64,000 nt of DNA from contig NZ_JACXBW010000004.1 in assembly GCF_014712225.1 (NCBI RefSeq), positions 1 to 64,000 on the forward strand. The letters are read 5' to 3'. The position numbers were made by a program, and so were the translations under genes. The DNA is from Pseudarthrobacter sulfonivorans. GTDB taxonomy: Bacteria; Actinomycetota; Actinomycetes; Actinomycetales; Micrococcaceae. Of the stretch, positions 51,541 through 60,770 are shown in pieces. Position 1 is the first letter of the stretch; the number at the start of each line of letters is the position of its first letter. The notes under the pieces are model-generated. The model did no database searches. It had not been told where the DNA came from and saw only the letters and a program-made list of their open reading frames with translations.

Positions 51541-53052
51541 CTACGGGGCACCGGGCGTGTTCTTGGAACCGGCCTCCGCGCGCTCAGCGTCGGCGATCTT
51601 CCGTGCAGCAGTGGTGATGTTCCGTGCCATCGCCGGAAAAATGAGGCTGTGGAAGGGCAGGACGGCCAGCCAGTAGAGCCTGCCGCTGAGGCCTTTGGGG
51701 AAGAAAATGGCGCGCTGCCGGTAGCGGCTCCCGCCGCCGTCGGGCTCTACGGACAGCTCAAGCCAGGCGCGCCCCGGCGCGCGCATCTCTGCCCGCAGGC
51801 GGAGGAGTTTGCCGCGGTCCATCCGCTCCACCCGCCACCAGTCCACCACCTCGCCCGGAGCCAGGTTGCCGGGGTGCCGGCGTCCCCGCAGGAGCCCGGC
51901 GCCGCCGGTGAGCTTGTCCAGCCAGCCACGGACCCGCCAGGCCAGCGGCAGCGAATACCAGCCGTTGCGGCCGCCGATTCCCTCGATGACTGTCCACACG
52001 TGCGCCGGGTCAACGTCCCCGTGGAAAGTGCGCTCATCCACGAAGACCGTGTGCCCAGCCCAATCCGGGTCGCTGGGCAGGGGATCGGCATCGGCGCCGG
52101 CGCTGGCCCACGTGGTCTCCACCTGGCCGTCACGCTCCTTGCCCAGGGCCAGGGCAACTGCCCGCCGGTACGGAGTCAGCCCGCTCTCAGGCACGGGAAT
52201 GACGGAGTCAACGTCGTGCTCCCGGGACACGGCGTCGTGCTGCAGCGACTGGACCAGCGGCAACGACATGGACAGGGGGATGGGCGTAGTGAGGGCCACC
52301 CACAACCCTGCAAGTTTGGGCGCGGGAACCGGCAGTGCCAAGACCACCCGGTACGGCAGTCCGGCCTCGGCCGCATACTCCTTCATCATGCCCGCGTAAG
52401 TCAGGACCTGGCGGCAGCCGATATCGAACGTACGGTTAATGTGTCCGGTGAGGGAGGCTGCGCTGACCAGGTAATACAGCACGTCCCGGACGGCGATCGC
52501 CTCGATCTTGTTGCGCACCCAACTCGGCGCAGGCATCAGCGGGAGGGTTTCGGAGAGGTGCCGGATCATTTCAAAGGACGCAGACCCGGACCCAATCACC
52601 ACACCGGCCTGGAAGACCACCGCGTCCACCGGGCTGTCCAGGAACACCTTGCCCACTGCCTCCCGGGACCGCATGTGCGTGGACAGTTCCACCTTGGCGG
52701 GGTGCAGGCCGCCGAGGTAGACGATCCTGCCCACCCCGGCGTCAGCGGCCGCCTTCGCGGCGGTCTGGGCCATGGCTTTTTCCTTGGACTCGAAACCCGA
52801 CCCGGCGGCCATGGAGTGGACCAGATAGTAGAGCACGTCGACGCCGGCAAGCGCGTCCCGGAGGGCCCCGCCGTCGTCCAGGCTGCTCTGTACCACTTCC
52901 ACATCCTCCAGCCAGGGCACACTCGCGATCTTGGCTGGTGTCCGGACCAGGACCTTCACGGTGTGCCCTGCCTCGAGCAGTCGCGGAACAAGCCGGCCGC
53001 CGATGTAGCCGGTGGCGCCCGTTACCAGGACGGTGCGGCGGATGCCGTTCAT
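51541..53052 (-). CDS. NAD(P)-binding SDR protein with C-terminal DUF2867
   Basis: About 503 residues. An atypical short-chain dehydrogenase fold opens with VLVTGATGYIGGRLVPRLLEAGHTV, then YYLVHSM and RIVYLGGLHPAK. After residue 310 comes a DUF2867 SRPBCC-like domain (DERTFHGDVDPAHVWTVIEGIGGRNGWYSLPLAWRVRGWLDKL, then LYWLAVLPFHSLIF). The ATG at 53052 has GAGGAG 6 bases upstream, so it is preferred to the start at 53073. The cofactor-binding loop is intact; the substrate is unknown. It is divergent from the deacetylase region across a 930-bp stretch with no intact gene. Confidence 0.86.
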   Translation of the reverse strand: MNGIRRTVLVTGATGYIGGRLVPRLLEAGHTVKVLVRTPAKIASVPWLEDVEVVQSSLDDGGALRDALAGVDVLYYLVHSMAAGSGFESKEKAMAQTAAKAAADAGVGRIVYLGGLHPAKVELSTHMRSREAVGKVFLDSPVDAVVFQAGVVIGSGSASFEMIRHLSETLPLMPAPSWVRNKIEAIAVRDVLYYLVSAASLTGHINRTFDIGCRQVLTYAGMMKEYAAEAGLPYRVVLALPVPAPKLAGLWVALTTPIPLSMSLPLVQSLQHDAVSREHDVDSVIPVPESGLTPYRRAVALALGKERDGQVETTWASAGADADPLPSDPDWAGHTVFVDERTFHGDVDPAHVWTVIEGIGGRNGWYSLPLAWRVRGWLDKLTGGAGLLRGRRHPGNLAPGEVVDWWRVERMDRGKLLRLRAEMRAPGRAWLELSVEPDGGGSRYRQRAIFFPKGLSGRLYWLAVLPFHSLIFPAMARNITTAARKIADAERAEAGSKNTPGAP

Positions 53053-53355
53053 GTGGTCTCCTCGGAAGTTCACTAAAAAACGTCGGTGCTAAGCCAGCGT
53101 AGCAATGCGCCGGGATCGCCTCTCCGGTTCAAATGCTCTCGTTTTGACCGGTAAGCCAAGGCCCCTCTGGAACGTCCGGGGCCCGCCTGCTGCCAGTTTT
53201 TCCATCTTTGTACTTAGTGAACTACTTACCCCGGCCGGCAGCAGTACTTGTTCGGCGTCCTGACCTACCTCACCAGGCGGGGAACGGGTACGGGTACTAC
53301 GTGTCTTTGCCTCCATGGCAAAGTCAGGTATCCCCGAGCCTTGTCGGCTACATGT

Positions 53356-53413
53356 CACCGTGTCACGGTGGTTCTGGAAGCCGGATGAGCAGCATTGCAC
53401 CGCTGCTCATCCG
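53356..53413. repeat. Two adjacent palindromes upstream of the deacetylase region
   Basis: CACCGTG-T-CACGGTG (53356-53370) and a 12-bp stem CGGATGAGCAGC (53382-53393) with GCTGCTCATCCG (53402-53413) around an 8-nt loop lie 12 bp apart in the divergent region 53053-53983. They may be operators or the remains of a mobile junction. The flanking sequence 53414-53730 has open frames in several phases but no recognisable protein. Confidence 0.55.
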
Positions 53414-53730
53414 ACCGGATGGCTGCACTTGGTGTCGCCTGCCTGGGGGATAGGGGGACATGGTGGGGAGTACTCTCGCAGCATCAGACCTGATTTCTGT
53501 CCATCTGTTCGGCACGTTGACAGGGCGCGGCAGCAGTGGTGCACACTACGTCAACAGTATCCGCCGCGCGGTCCGGCCACGCTACACAACGAACGCTCGG
53601 CACCGCACGGCCAACGGCGGCTACACACCGGACCCGGAGCTCGTTGCCCTGCCCCTCCCCACTTTCCACCAGCTGATCAGGAAGGCCGCTCACTCCCCGC
53701 CCGCGGAGGCCTGCCCCCGCGGCGTCGCGA

Positions 53731-53930
53731 GGGAACGGCTGGCTCATCCTCGTCTACCACCGGATCTCGACTCCCGAGTCGATCGGCTCCCACGAGGACA
53801 CCCTCGCGGCGGACCAGAGCAGCTTCATCAGCGCCGTCCTCGCCGCCCACGTGCAGATCATCGAAGAAAGCGGCATCGAAGTCCGGCCGGCCGGGCAGGC
53901 GTTCGAGCTTCTGCAGAGCCTGCGATCACA
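53731..53930 (+). pseudogene. Remnant of a polysaccharide deacetylase C-terminal end
   Basis: In frame from 53731 the sequence encodes GNGWLILVYHRISTPESIG, then DQSSFISAVLAAHVQIIEESGIEVRPAGQAFELL. This is the closing strand, active-site YH and final helix region of a NodB-type deacetylase. It parallels WAVFTFHDIMPNP ... LEQLAAYVKTKVDAGQIKNVNVSKGL in the intact gene downstream. No start or catalytic first half is present; upstream sequence in all frames is unrelated. It ends about 55 bp before the intact deacetylase start, so it looks like a truncated tandem relative. Confidence 0.65.
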
Positions 53931-53983
53931 ACACGGCGGTGCAACCAGGCGCTGTCACCCATCCGAACAGAACGGAAGTACTC

Positions 53984-55897
53984 ATGACCAGAACCAGATC
54001 CGGCTTGCCGCGGGGGCGCGCCAAGCTCGTGACCGTTGGGTTGGCCGTGGCGGCACTGTCCGCCGCACTGCTGACGCCCGGAGCGGCGAACGCGGCGATG
54101 GACAACCCAGCACCCCAGCCGCTCGTGTCCTTCACCTTCGATGACGGCATGGCCAGCGCCATCAACCAGGCGGCGCCGGTACTGAAGAAGTACGGGCTGA
54201 CCGGCACCAGCTACGTGATCACGAACTGCGTCGGCATGACCGCCACGCCGAACACCTGCCGCGCCGGCACCGATGTCCCGTACATGACGTGGGCCCAGAT
54301 CACGCAGCTGCAGAACACCTACGGCTGGGAGATCGGGTCCCATACCGTTGACCATCAGTGCCTGGTGAGCATCGGCGGCGACTGCCAGGCCACCAAGCTG
54401 ACACCAGCGCAGGTGGATGCCGAGCTGGCTGACAGCAAGGCCGCGCTGGTAACCAACGGCTTCAACCCGACAGCGTTCGCCGCGCCGTACGGCGACTACG
54501 ACATGTCGACGGTCGCCCAGGTGGCCAAGTACTACACCTCCATGCGCGGCTTCGCCGACGTTGGCAACAACCCTTGGCCGCTCGGCGACCTCCTGCTGCA
54601 CAACACGCCCGCCGTGGAGGTGACCACCCCGGTCGCCGCCCTGAAGGCGAAGGTCGACGAGGCGATCCTGAACAAGACCTGGGCCGTGTTCACCTTCCAC
54701 GACATCATGCCGAATCCGAGCCAGACGCCGGACGACTACCAGTACGGCACCGCCGAACTTGAACAGCTCGCGGCCTACGTAAAGACGAAGGTCGACGCCG
54801 GCCAGATCAAGAACGTCAACGTCAGCAAGGGCCTCGTGACGGGTACCCCCAACCTGATGCCTAATCCGACGTTCAACAACGGACTCGGGGACGGCTGGAG
54901 CACTGATGCTCCGGCGACCATCACGGCCGATGCGGGCACCAACGGCAGCTTCCCGGACGCGACCAATTCCGTCAAGTTCGTCTCAGGTGCGACCGAGTCG
55001 CACCTGTTCTCACCGAAGGTTCCCGTGACACCGGCGACGACCTACCTGTTCAAGGCCTTCCTCAACGTGGCGGCGATCACGACCGGCTACGTGGGGTTCT
55101 ACGTCGACGAGTACAACGCCGCCGGAGCCTGGATCTCCGGGAAGACCTATAAGACCGAGAACGCAAGGTGGGTGGAGTCGATGAACTTCGCCTACACACC
55201 CAGCTCCGCCACTGTGGCCTCGGCGAGCCTGCAGATCATTGTGAACGGCACCGGCATCACCGCCTACGTGGACAACGTGCAGATGCTGGCGCCGGGGTAC
55301 ATGCCGCCTGCGGTCTCGCCGTTCGCGGATGTGTCCACCGGCCAGCAGTTCTACAAGGAGATGTCCTGGCTCAAATTCAAGGAAATCTCCACTGGCTGGA
55401 CTGAGGCCAACGGCACCGTGACCTACCGTCCCCTGCAGTCCATCAACAGGGATGCCATGGCGGCGTTCCTGTACCGGGCAGCGGGCCAGCCGGCCTTTAC
55501 TCCACCGGCGGTTTCCCCGTTCGCGGATGTGTCCACGGGCCAGCAGTTCTACAAGGAAATGGCCTGGCTTAAAGCCCAGGAAATCTCCACTGGCTGGACG
55601 GAGCCGAACGGCACGGTGACTTACCGTCCGCTGCAGGCCATCAGCAGGGATGCCATGGCGGCGTTCCTGTACCGGGCAGCGGGTAAACCGGCCTTCGCAG
55701 CACCGGCGGCCTCACCGTTCGCTGATGTGTCCACCGGCCAGCAGTTCTACCTGGAAATGGCGTGGCTTGCAAAGGCAGGCATCTCCACCGGCTGGACGGA
55801 AACCAATGGCACGGTGACCTACCGCCCATACGAGGCCATCAACCGCGACGCGATGGCAGCGTTCCTCTACCGGATGTACAACCCGACCGACAGCTAA
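53984..55897 (+). CDS. Secreted polysaccharide deacetylase with three S-layer-type repeats
   Basis: A 637-residue protein. A signal peptide (MTRTRSGLPRGRAKL then a hydrophobic run, cleavage near ANA-AM) precedes a NodB deacetylase domain whose metal triad reads FDDG (Asp53-Asp54) and GSHTVDH (His120, His124), with FAAPYGDYD after it. A beta-sandwich carbohydrate-binding-like module (about 285-440) and three 66-residue S-layer homology-like repeats (SPFADVSTGQQFYKEM, ISTGWTE, NGTVTYRP, INRDAMAAFLYR) follow. It probably deacetylates a cell-surface or environmental glycan while bound to the wall. A long open frame upstream of 53984 is not protein-like. Its specificity is unknown. Confidence 0.9.
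   Translation: MTRTRSGLPRGRAKLVTVGLAVAALSAALLTPGAANAAMDNPAPQPLVSFTFDDGMASAINQAAPVLKKYGLTGTSYVITNCVGMTATPNTCRAGTDVPYMTWAQITQLQNTYGWEIGSHTVDHQCLVSIGGDCQATKLTPAQVDAELADSKAALVTNGFNPTAFAAPYGDYDMSTVAQVAKYYTSMRGFADVGNNPWPLGDLLLHNTPAVEVTTPVAALKAKVDEAILNKTWAVFTFHDIMPNPSQTPDDYQYGTAELEQLAAYVKTKVDAGQIKNVNVSKGLVTGTPNLMPNPTFNNGLGDGWSTDAPATITADAGTNGSFPDATNSVKFVSGATESHLFSPKVPVTPATTYLFKAFLNVAAITTGYVGFYVDEYNAAGAWISGKTYKTENARWVESMNFAYTPSSATVASASLQIIVNGTGITAYVDNVQMLAPGYMPPAVSPFADVSTGQQFYKEMSWLKFKEISTGWTEANGTVTYRPLQSINRDAMAAFLYRAAGQPAFTPPAVSPFADVSTGQQFYKEMAWLKAQEISTGWTEPNGTVTYRPLQAISRDAMAAFLYRAAGKPAFAAPAASPFADVSTGQQFYLEMAWLAKAGISTGWTETNGTVTYRPYEAINRDAMAAFLYRMYNPTDS
55309..55896 (+). repeat. 198-bp tandem repeat encoding the S-layer-type domains
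   Basis: Three in-frame copies with a 198-bp period; the landmark TTCGC[GT]GATGTGTCCAC occurs at 55322, 55520 and 55718. The first two copies are nearly identical at DNA level (including CAGCAGTTCTACAAGGA), while the third is more divergent and ends the gene. Such close copies suggest recent duplication or gene conversion, and copy number may vary between strains. Confidence 0.9.
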
Positions 55898-55918
55898 AGC
55901 TCTCCTAGGATCACTAAC

Positions 55919-55955
55919 AAAAAGCAGGTCCCGGAACATCCGGGGCCTGCTTTTT
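55919..55955. terminator. Bidirectional-looking terminator after the deacetylase gene
   Basis: AAAAAGCAGGTCCCGG (55919-55934) pairs with CCGGGGCCTGCTTTTT (55940-55955) around a 5-nt loop, with one G-T pair. A-rich 5' and T-rich 3' ends make it the clearest intrinsic terminator in the window. The following 236 bp to mfd show no gene. Confidence 0.92.
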
Positions 55956-56191
55956 GCCGCCCCTAGAATGCTGGACGGAATGTCTCTTCCTTCCTTCGGC
56001 GGGCCAACGTGGCTGTCTGATGCACCGCGAGGGGAGGCGTTTTTCCTCAGCAAGCGTAGAAACGCGTGCCGGGAGGGCGGCGGGGCAGGAGTAGGCTGGG
56101 ATGACCCGGGATTCGAAGTGAATTTCGGGCTTTCGTGTTGCCTGCGCTCCCCTTGAACCCACAGGCCTTGAACACCACAGGAGTTTCTGCC

Positions 56192-59100
56192 ATGAGTCCG
56201 AGCGCCTCCCGCACCGGTACCTCCCATCCCGGCCCGTCGCTTGCCGGACTCCGCCGGGCGCTGGCCGAGGACCGGACCTTCGCCAGGGTCAAGGCCGAGG
56301 CAGAACGGGGGTTCGAGGTCCGCGGCCAGGATTACCAGATAAGCGCACCGGCAGGACTCCGGGCTGCCCTGCTCGCGGAAATGGCCGACGGCCTGGCGGC
56401 CGCCGACGCCGCTGAAGGAACGCCCGACGGCGGGATCCCCGCGATGGTGCTGGCCGTCACCGCCACCGGACGTGAAGCCGAAGACCTGACCGCCGCGCTC
56501 CGCGCCTACCTGCCGGCCGATTCCGTGGCCGAGTTCCCCAGCTGGGAAACCCTGCCGCACGAGCGGCTTTCGCCGCGCTCGGACACCGTGGGCCGGCGGC
56601 TGTCTGTCCTGCGCCGGCTGGCGCACCCGGAAAGTTCGACGGCGGCCCCTCTCCGGGTGGTTGTGGCTCCCGTCCGGGCCGTGGTCCAGCCGATCGTGGC
56701 CGGGTTGGGGGAACTGGTCCCGGTCACCCTGAAGGTGGGCCAGGACATCCCTTTCACCGACGTTGTGCGCCGGCTGGCCGATGCCGCCTATGCGCGCGTG
56801 GACATGGTCACGCACCGCGGCGAGTTTGCCGTCCGCGGCGGCATCATCGACGTTTTTCCGCCCACCGAGGACCATCCCATCCGGGTGGAGTTCTTCGGCG
56901 ACGAGGTGGACCAGATGCGCTGGTTCGCCGTCGCTGACCAGCGCTCGCTCTCAGCCCCCGGCATCCACCACCCCACTGAACTGCACGCCCCGCCGTGCCG
57001 GGAAATCCTGATCACGCCCTCGGTCATGTCCCGTGCAGCCACCCTGAAGACCCAGCTCCCGGCGGCCGCGGACATGCTGGAAAAGATTGCCGGCGGCATC
57101 GCCGTGGAAGGCATGGAGTCCCTGGCGCCGGTGCTGGTGGACGCCATGGTTCCCTTCGTCGAGCAGCTGCCTGCCGGATCGATCTCCGTGGTCATCGAAC
57201 CGGAAAAGGTCCGCACCCGCGCGCACGATCTGGCCGCCACCAACGAGGAGTTCCTGGAAGCGGCCTGGTCCACCGCGTCGGACGGCGGTACTGCGCCGCT
57301 GGACCTCAGCTCGCAGGCTTCAGCCGCGCTGCACTCGGCCAGCTTCCGCTCGCTCGCCGAAACCCGCAGCTCCTCGCTTGAGCACGCTGTGTCTTGGTGG
57401 TCCATCACGTCGCTGGCCACCGACGAGGAGCTGCTGCCCGAGATCGACGTCCTGAACCTGCACGCCCGGGAACCCCGCGGCTACCAGGGTGACGTGGCCG
57501 AAATGATGGAATTTATTGGCTCGCACGTGCGGGACCAGTGGCGGATTGTGGTGGTCACGGAAGGGCCCGGTCCGGCGCAACGCCTGGCGGAACTGTTCCA
57601 CGACGCCGATATTCCGTGTGCCCGGGTGGACACCCTGGACACGGAACCGCAGGCGGGCATCATCGAGGTGACCACAGCCGCCGTCGGACGCGGTTTTGTC
57701 CTGGACAGCCTCAAACTGGGTCTGCTCACCGAAGCCGATCTGCTCGGACGGACTTCAGCAGGTTCCACCAAGGACATGCGGCGCATGCCCTCCAAGCGGC
57801 GGAACGCCGTGGACCCGCTGCAGCTGGTCAACGGCGACCACGTGGTGCACGAACAGCACGGCATCGGCCGGTTCATCGAACTTATCCAGCGCAAGGTTGC
57901 GGGTGGCGGCGACGGCGTCCGCGAGTACCTGGTCCTGGAATACGCCCCGTCCAAGCGCGGCGCCCCGGGGGACAGGCTCTTTGTCCCCACGGACCAGCTG
58001 GACCAGGTGACCCGGTACGTGGGTGGCGATACCCCGGTGCTCAGCAAGATGGGCGGCTCGGACTGGGCCAGCACCAAGTCCAAGGCACGCAAGGCGGTCA
58101 AGGAGATCGCCGGCGAACTCATCCGGCTCTACTCCGCGCGGATGGCCTCCCGCGGCCACGCCTTCGGTCCGGACACGCCATGGCAGCGTGAGCTGGAGGA
58201 AGCTTTCCCCTACGTGGAAACGCCGGACCAGCTGACCACCATCAATGAGGTCAAAGCGGACATGGAGCGCGAGATCCCCATGGACCGCCTCGTGTCAGGC
58301 GACGTGGGCTACGGCAAAACGGAGATCGCCGTACGCGCCGCGTTCAAGGCCGTCCAGGACGGCAAGCAGGTGGCGGTCCTGGTGCCTACCACCCTGCTCG
58401 CCCAGCAGCACTATGAGACGTTCACCGAGCGTTTCTCGGGATTCCCGCTGCGCGTCAAGGCACTGTCGCGCTTCCAGGGCGCCAAGGAATCCAAGGAAAC
58501 CGTGGAGGGCGTCAAGACCGGTTCCGTGGACGTGGTCATCGGCACACACCGGCTGCTGTCCAAGGACTTCGCGTTCAAGGACCTGGGCCTGGTGATAGTG
58601 GACGAGGAGCAGCGCTTCGGTGTGGAGCACAAGGAGGCGCTGAAGAAGATGCGGACCAACGTGGACGTTCTGGCCATGAGTGCCACTCCGATTCCCCGCA
58701 CGCTGGAGATGTCCCTGACCGGCATCCGCGAAACGTCCACGCTTGCCACACCGCCGGAGGAACGCCACCCCGTGCTGACCTACGTGGGGCCGTACACGGA
58801 CAAGCAGACCTCGGCCGCCATCCGGCGTGAGCTGATGCGCGAAGGCCAGGTGTTCCTGGTGCACAACCGTGTGTCCACCATCGAACGGACCGCGGCGAAG
58901 GTCCGTGAACTGGTTCCGGAGGCCCGGGTTGAGGTGGCGCACGGGCAGATGTCCGAGAGCCGGCTGGAGCAGATCATCGTGGATTTCTGGGAGAAGCGCT
59001 TTGACGTGCTGGTGTGCACCACCATCATCGAAACCGGCCTCGACATCTCAAATGCCAACACGCTGATCGTGGACGGCGCGGACAAGTACGGGCTCTCCCA

Positions 59101-59872
59101 GCTGCACCAGCTCCGCGGACGCGTGGGCCGTGGCCGCGAACGCGCCTACGCCTACTTCCTTTACCCGTCGGAGAAGCCGCTGGGCGAGGTGGCGCTGGAA
59201 CGCCTCAAGGCCGTGGCCACACACAACGAACTTGGTGCCGGCATGCAGCTGGCCATGAAGGACCTCGAAATCCGCGGCGCGGGCAACCTGCTCGGCGGCG
59301 AGCAGTCCGGCCACATCCAGGGTGTGGGCTTTGACCTGTACATCCGGCTGGTAGGCGAGGCCGTGGCCGACTACCGCGGCGACGCCGAGGAAAAGGCCGC
59401 CGAGATGAAGATCGAACTGCCGGTGAACGCCCACCTGCCGCACGACTATGTGCCGGGGGAGCGCCTGCGACTGGAGGCCTACCGAAAGCTTGCTTCCGCG
59501 CTGACCACCGAGGCCATCGAGGAGGTCCTGGCCGAGCTGGTGGACCGTTACGGGGAACCGCCGCTGCCGGCCCAGAACCTGATCGCCGTGGCCCGCTTCC
59601 GCGTGGGTGCCCGCGAAGCCGGCCTGTCCGACGTCGCGCTGCAGGGGAACTTCATCAAGTTCTCGCCGGCACAACTGCCGGAGTCCAAGCTCATGCGGCT
59701 GACGCGGATGTACCCGGGCTCCCAGTCCAAGCCTGCGCTGGACGCGGTGCTGATACCGAAGCCCAAGACCGCCAGGATTGGCGGCCGGGACCTACAGGAC
59801 GCCGAAATCCTGGAATGGGCCAACGGGGTCATCCGCAACATCTTCTCCGACGCACCGCTGGCGGTGAGCTGA
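56192..59872 (+). CDS. mfd: Transcription-repair coupling factor
   Basis: About 1,226 residues. It has the UvrB-like N-terminal module (SWETLPHERLSPRSDTVGRRLSVL), the RNA-polymerase interaction domain (NGDHVVHEQHGIGRFIEL), and a RecG-like translocase with Walker A SGDVGYGKTEIAVRAAF (about 703-719), IVDEEQRFGVEHKE, SATPIPRTLEMSL, and the TRG-type relay near QLRGRVGRGRERAYAY. The C-terminal TRCF domain is complete. Mfd removes stalled polymerase and recruits UvrA. The ATG at 56192 with CAGGAG upstream is preferred to the start at 56135. Confidence 0.97.
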   Translation: MSPSASRTGTSHPGPSLAGLRRALAEDRTFARVKAEAERGFEVRGQDYQISAPAGLRAALLAEMADGLAAADAAEGTPDGGIPAMVLAVTATGREAEDLTAALRAYLPADSVAEFPSWETLPHERLSPRSDTVGRRLSVLRRLAHPESSTAAPLRVVVAPVRAVVQPIVAGLGELVPVTLKVGQDIPFTDVVRRLADAAYARVDMVTHRGEFAVRGGIIDVFPPTEDHPIRVEFFGDEVDQMRWFAVADQRSLSAPGIHHPTELHAPPCREILITPSVMSRAATLKTQLPAAADMLEKIAGGIAVEGMESLAPVLVDAMVPFVEQLPAGSISVVIEPEKVRTRAHDLAATNEEFLEAAWSTASDGGTAPLDLSSQASAALHSASFRSLAETRSSSLEHAVSWWSITSLATDEELLPEIDVLNLHAREPRGYQGDVAEMMEFIGSHVRDQWRIVVVTEGPGPAQRLAELFHDADIPCARVDTLDTEPQAGIIEVTTAAVGRGFVLDSLKLGLLTEADLLGRTSAGSTKDMRRMPSKRRNAVDPLQLVNGDHVVHEQHGIGRFIELIQRKVAGGGDGVREYLVLEYAPSKRGAPGDRLFVPTDQLDQVTRYVGGDTPVLSKMGGSDWASTKSKARKAVKEIAGELIRLYSARMASRGHAFGPDTPWQRELEEAFPYVETPDQLTTINEVKADMEREIPMDRLVSGDVGYGKTEIAVRAAFKAVQDGKQVAVLVPTTLLAQQHYETFTERFSGFPLRVKALSRFQGAKESKETVEGVKTGSVDVVIGTHRLLSKDFAFKDLGLVIVDEEQRFGVEHKEALKKMRTNVDVLAMSATPIPRTLEMSLTGIRETSTLATPPEERHPVLTYVGPYTDKQTSAAIRRELMREGQVFLVHNRVSTIERTAAKVRELVPEARVEVAHGQMSESRLEQIIVDFWEKRFDVLVCTTIIETGLDISNANTLIVDGADKYGLSQLHQLRGRVGRGRERAYAYFLYPSEKPLGEVALERLKAVATHNELGAGMQLAMKDLEIRGAGNLLGGEQSGHIQGVGFDLYIRLVGEAVADYRGDAEEKAAEMKIELPVNAHLPHDYVPGERLRLEAYRKLASALTTEAIEEVLAELVDRYGEPPLPAQNLIAVARFRVGAREAGLSDVALQGNFIKFSPAQLPESKLMRLTRMYPGSQSKPALDAVLIPKPKTARIGGRDLQDAEILEWANGVIRNIFSDAPLAVS

Positions 59873-59878
59873 CCGTTG

Positions 59879-60685
59879 ATGGGAGGACATCACGCCGCGT
59901 CGGGAGCCGCGGCGTGGGTAGCTATTGCCTCGACCGGTCCCTACACCCTGGGCTGGTATCCGCTGGATGCCACCGGCATCCTGATCGGCGGCATGGCGAC
60001 GGCGGGTACAGCCCTGGTGTGCGACTGGGACCACCGCCACAGCACCGTGGCCAACTCGCTGCCGCCGCTGTCCAACGTCATTGCCCGGGGGATCGAGAAC
60101 GCCAGCGGCGGGCACCGGCAGGGCACCCATTCCATCCTGGGGGCGGCCTTCTTTGTGGTGCTCGCCATGATGGCCGGGCAGATCCAGCTGCAGACCGACT
60201 GGGGCCTGCTGTCCATCGGTGCCGGCCTGCTGTGCATGTTCATGATCAACATTGCGGCCAAGGCGCTGAAGCTCTTCCCCAAGTCGGGTTTCATCAGCAA
60301 CTGGATCTTCGCCCTGGCCATGGCCGGCCTGGTGACGTGGTTTGCCCCGCACCAGTGGACCTGGCTGCCGGTGTCCATGATGACCGGTGTTGTGGTCCAC
60401 ATTGTGGGGGACATGATCACCACCGGGGGCGTGCCGCTGCTCTGGCCGATCGTCATCAAGCCGCCCCGGTTCCTGCGCAAACTCCCGGTGCTCAACGACG
60501 TCTGGAAAGCGAATGGGGCGTTTTCGCTGCCGCTGCTGGGCCGGGCAGGGTCGCGGCGGGAGTGGCTGGTGCTGATCCCCGTGAGCGCCTACGCCATGGT
60601 GGGGATGTGCGTTGCCGCCTGGGCGGTGGCCCGGCAGCACGGACCGGAAGTCCTCACCGCGGTCTTCAACGTTATCCGCCCTTAA
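59879..60685 (+). CDS. YdjM-like membrane-bound metal-dependent hydrolase (DUF457)
   Basis: A 268-residue protein with five or six membrane helices. The family pattern is clear: GGHHAASGAAAW at the start, LVCDWDHRHSTVANSLPP and GGHRQGTHSILGA, which supply His/Asp ligands, and HIVGDMITTGGVPLLWP near the end. Homologues are LexA-regulated in enterobacteria, but no LexA box is evident here. It begins 6 bp after mfd and is probably co-transcribed. The substrate is unknown. Confidence 0.86.
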   Translation: MGGHHAASGAAAWVAIASTGPYTLGWYPLDATGILIGGMATAGTALVCDWDHRHSTVANSLPPLSNVIARGIENASGGHRQGTHSILGAAFFVVLAMMAGQIQLQTDWGLLSIGAGLLCMFMINIAAKALKLFPKSGFISNWIFALAMAGLVTWFAPHQWTWLPVSMMTGVVVHIVGDMITTGGVPLLWPIVIKPPRFLRKLPVLNDVWKANGAFSLPLLGRAGSRREWLVLIPVSAYAMVGMCVAAWAVARQHGPEVLTAVFNVIRP

Positions 60686-60692
60686 ACAAACC

Positions 60693-60753
60693 AACGCGGG
60701 GTCAGATAATGCCCGATAAATCCTTGAGGACGGGCATTAGATGACCCCGCGTT
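60693..60753. terminator. Long palindromic hairpin between convergent genes
   Basis: AACGCGGGGTCA (60693-60704) continuing through ATAATGCCCG pairs with CGGGCATTAG (60731-60740) and TGACCCCGCGTT (60742-60753), a bulged stem of about 22 bp with a 15-nt loop. It lies exactly between the ends of two convergent genes, so it can terminate both. Its length and symmetry suggest a dispersed intergenic palindrome family, which cannot be confirmed from one copy. Confidence 0.8.
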
Positions 60754-60770
60754 GCGGTGAAGAGCGGTTG

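Noticed and set aside
53315-53983. Upstream extension of the S-layer-type deacetylase
   Set aside because: Low-complexity, unlike any protein; the real signal peptide starts at 53984.
55956-56191. LexA/SOS box before mfd
   Set aside because: TTCGAAGTGAATTTCG is only loosely like the actinobacterial SOS consensus.
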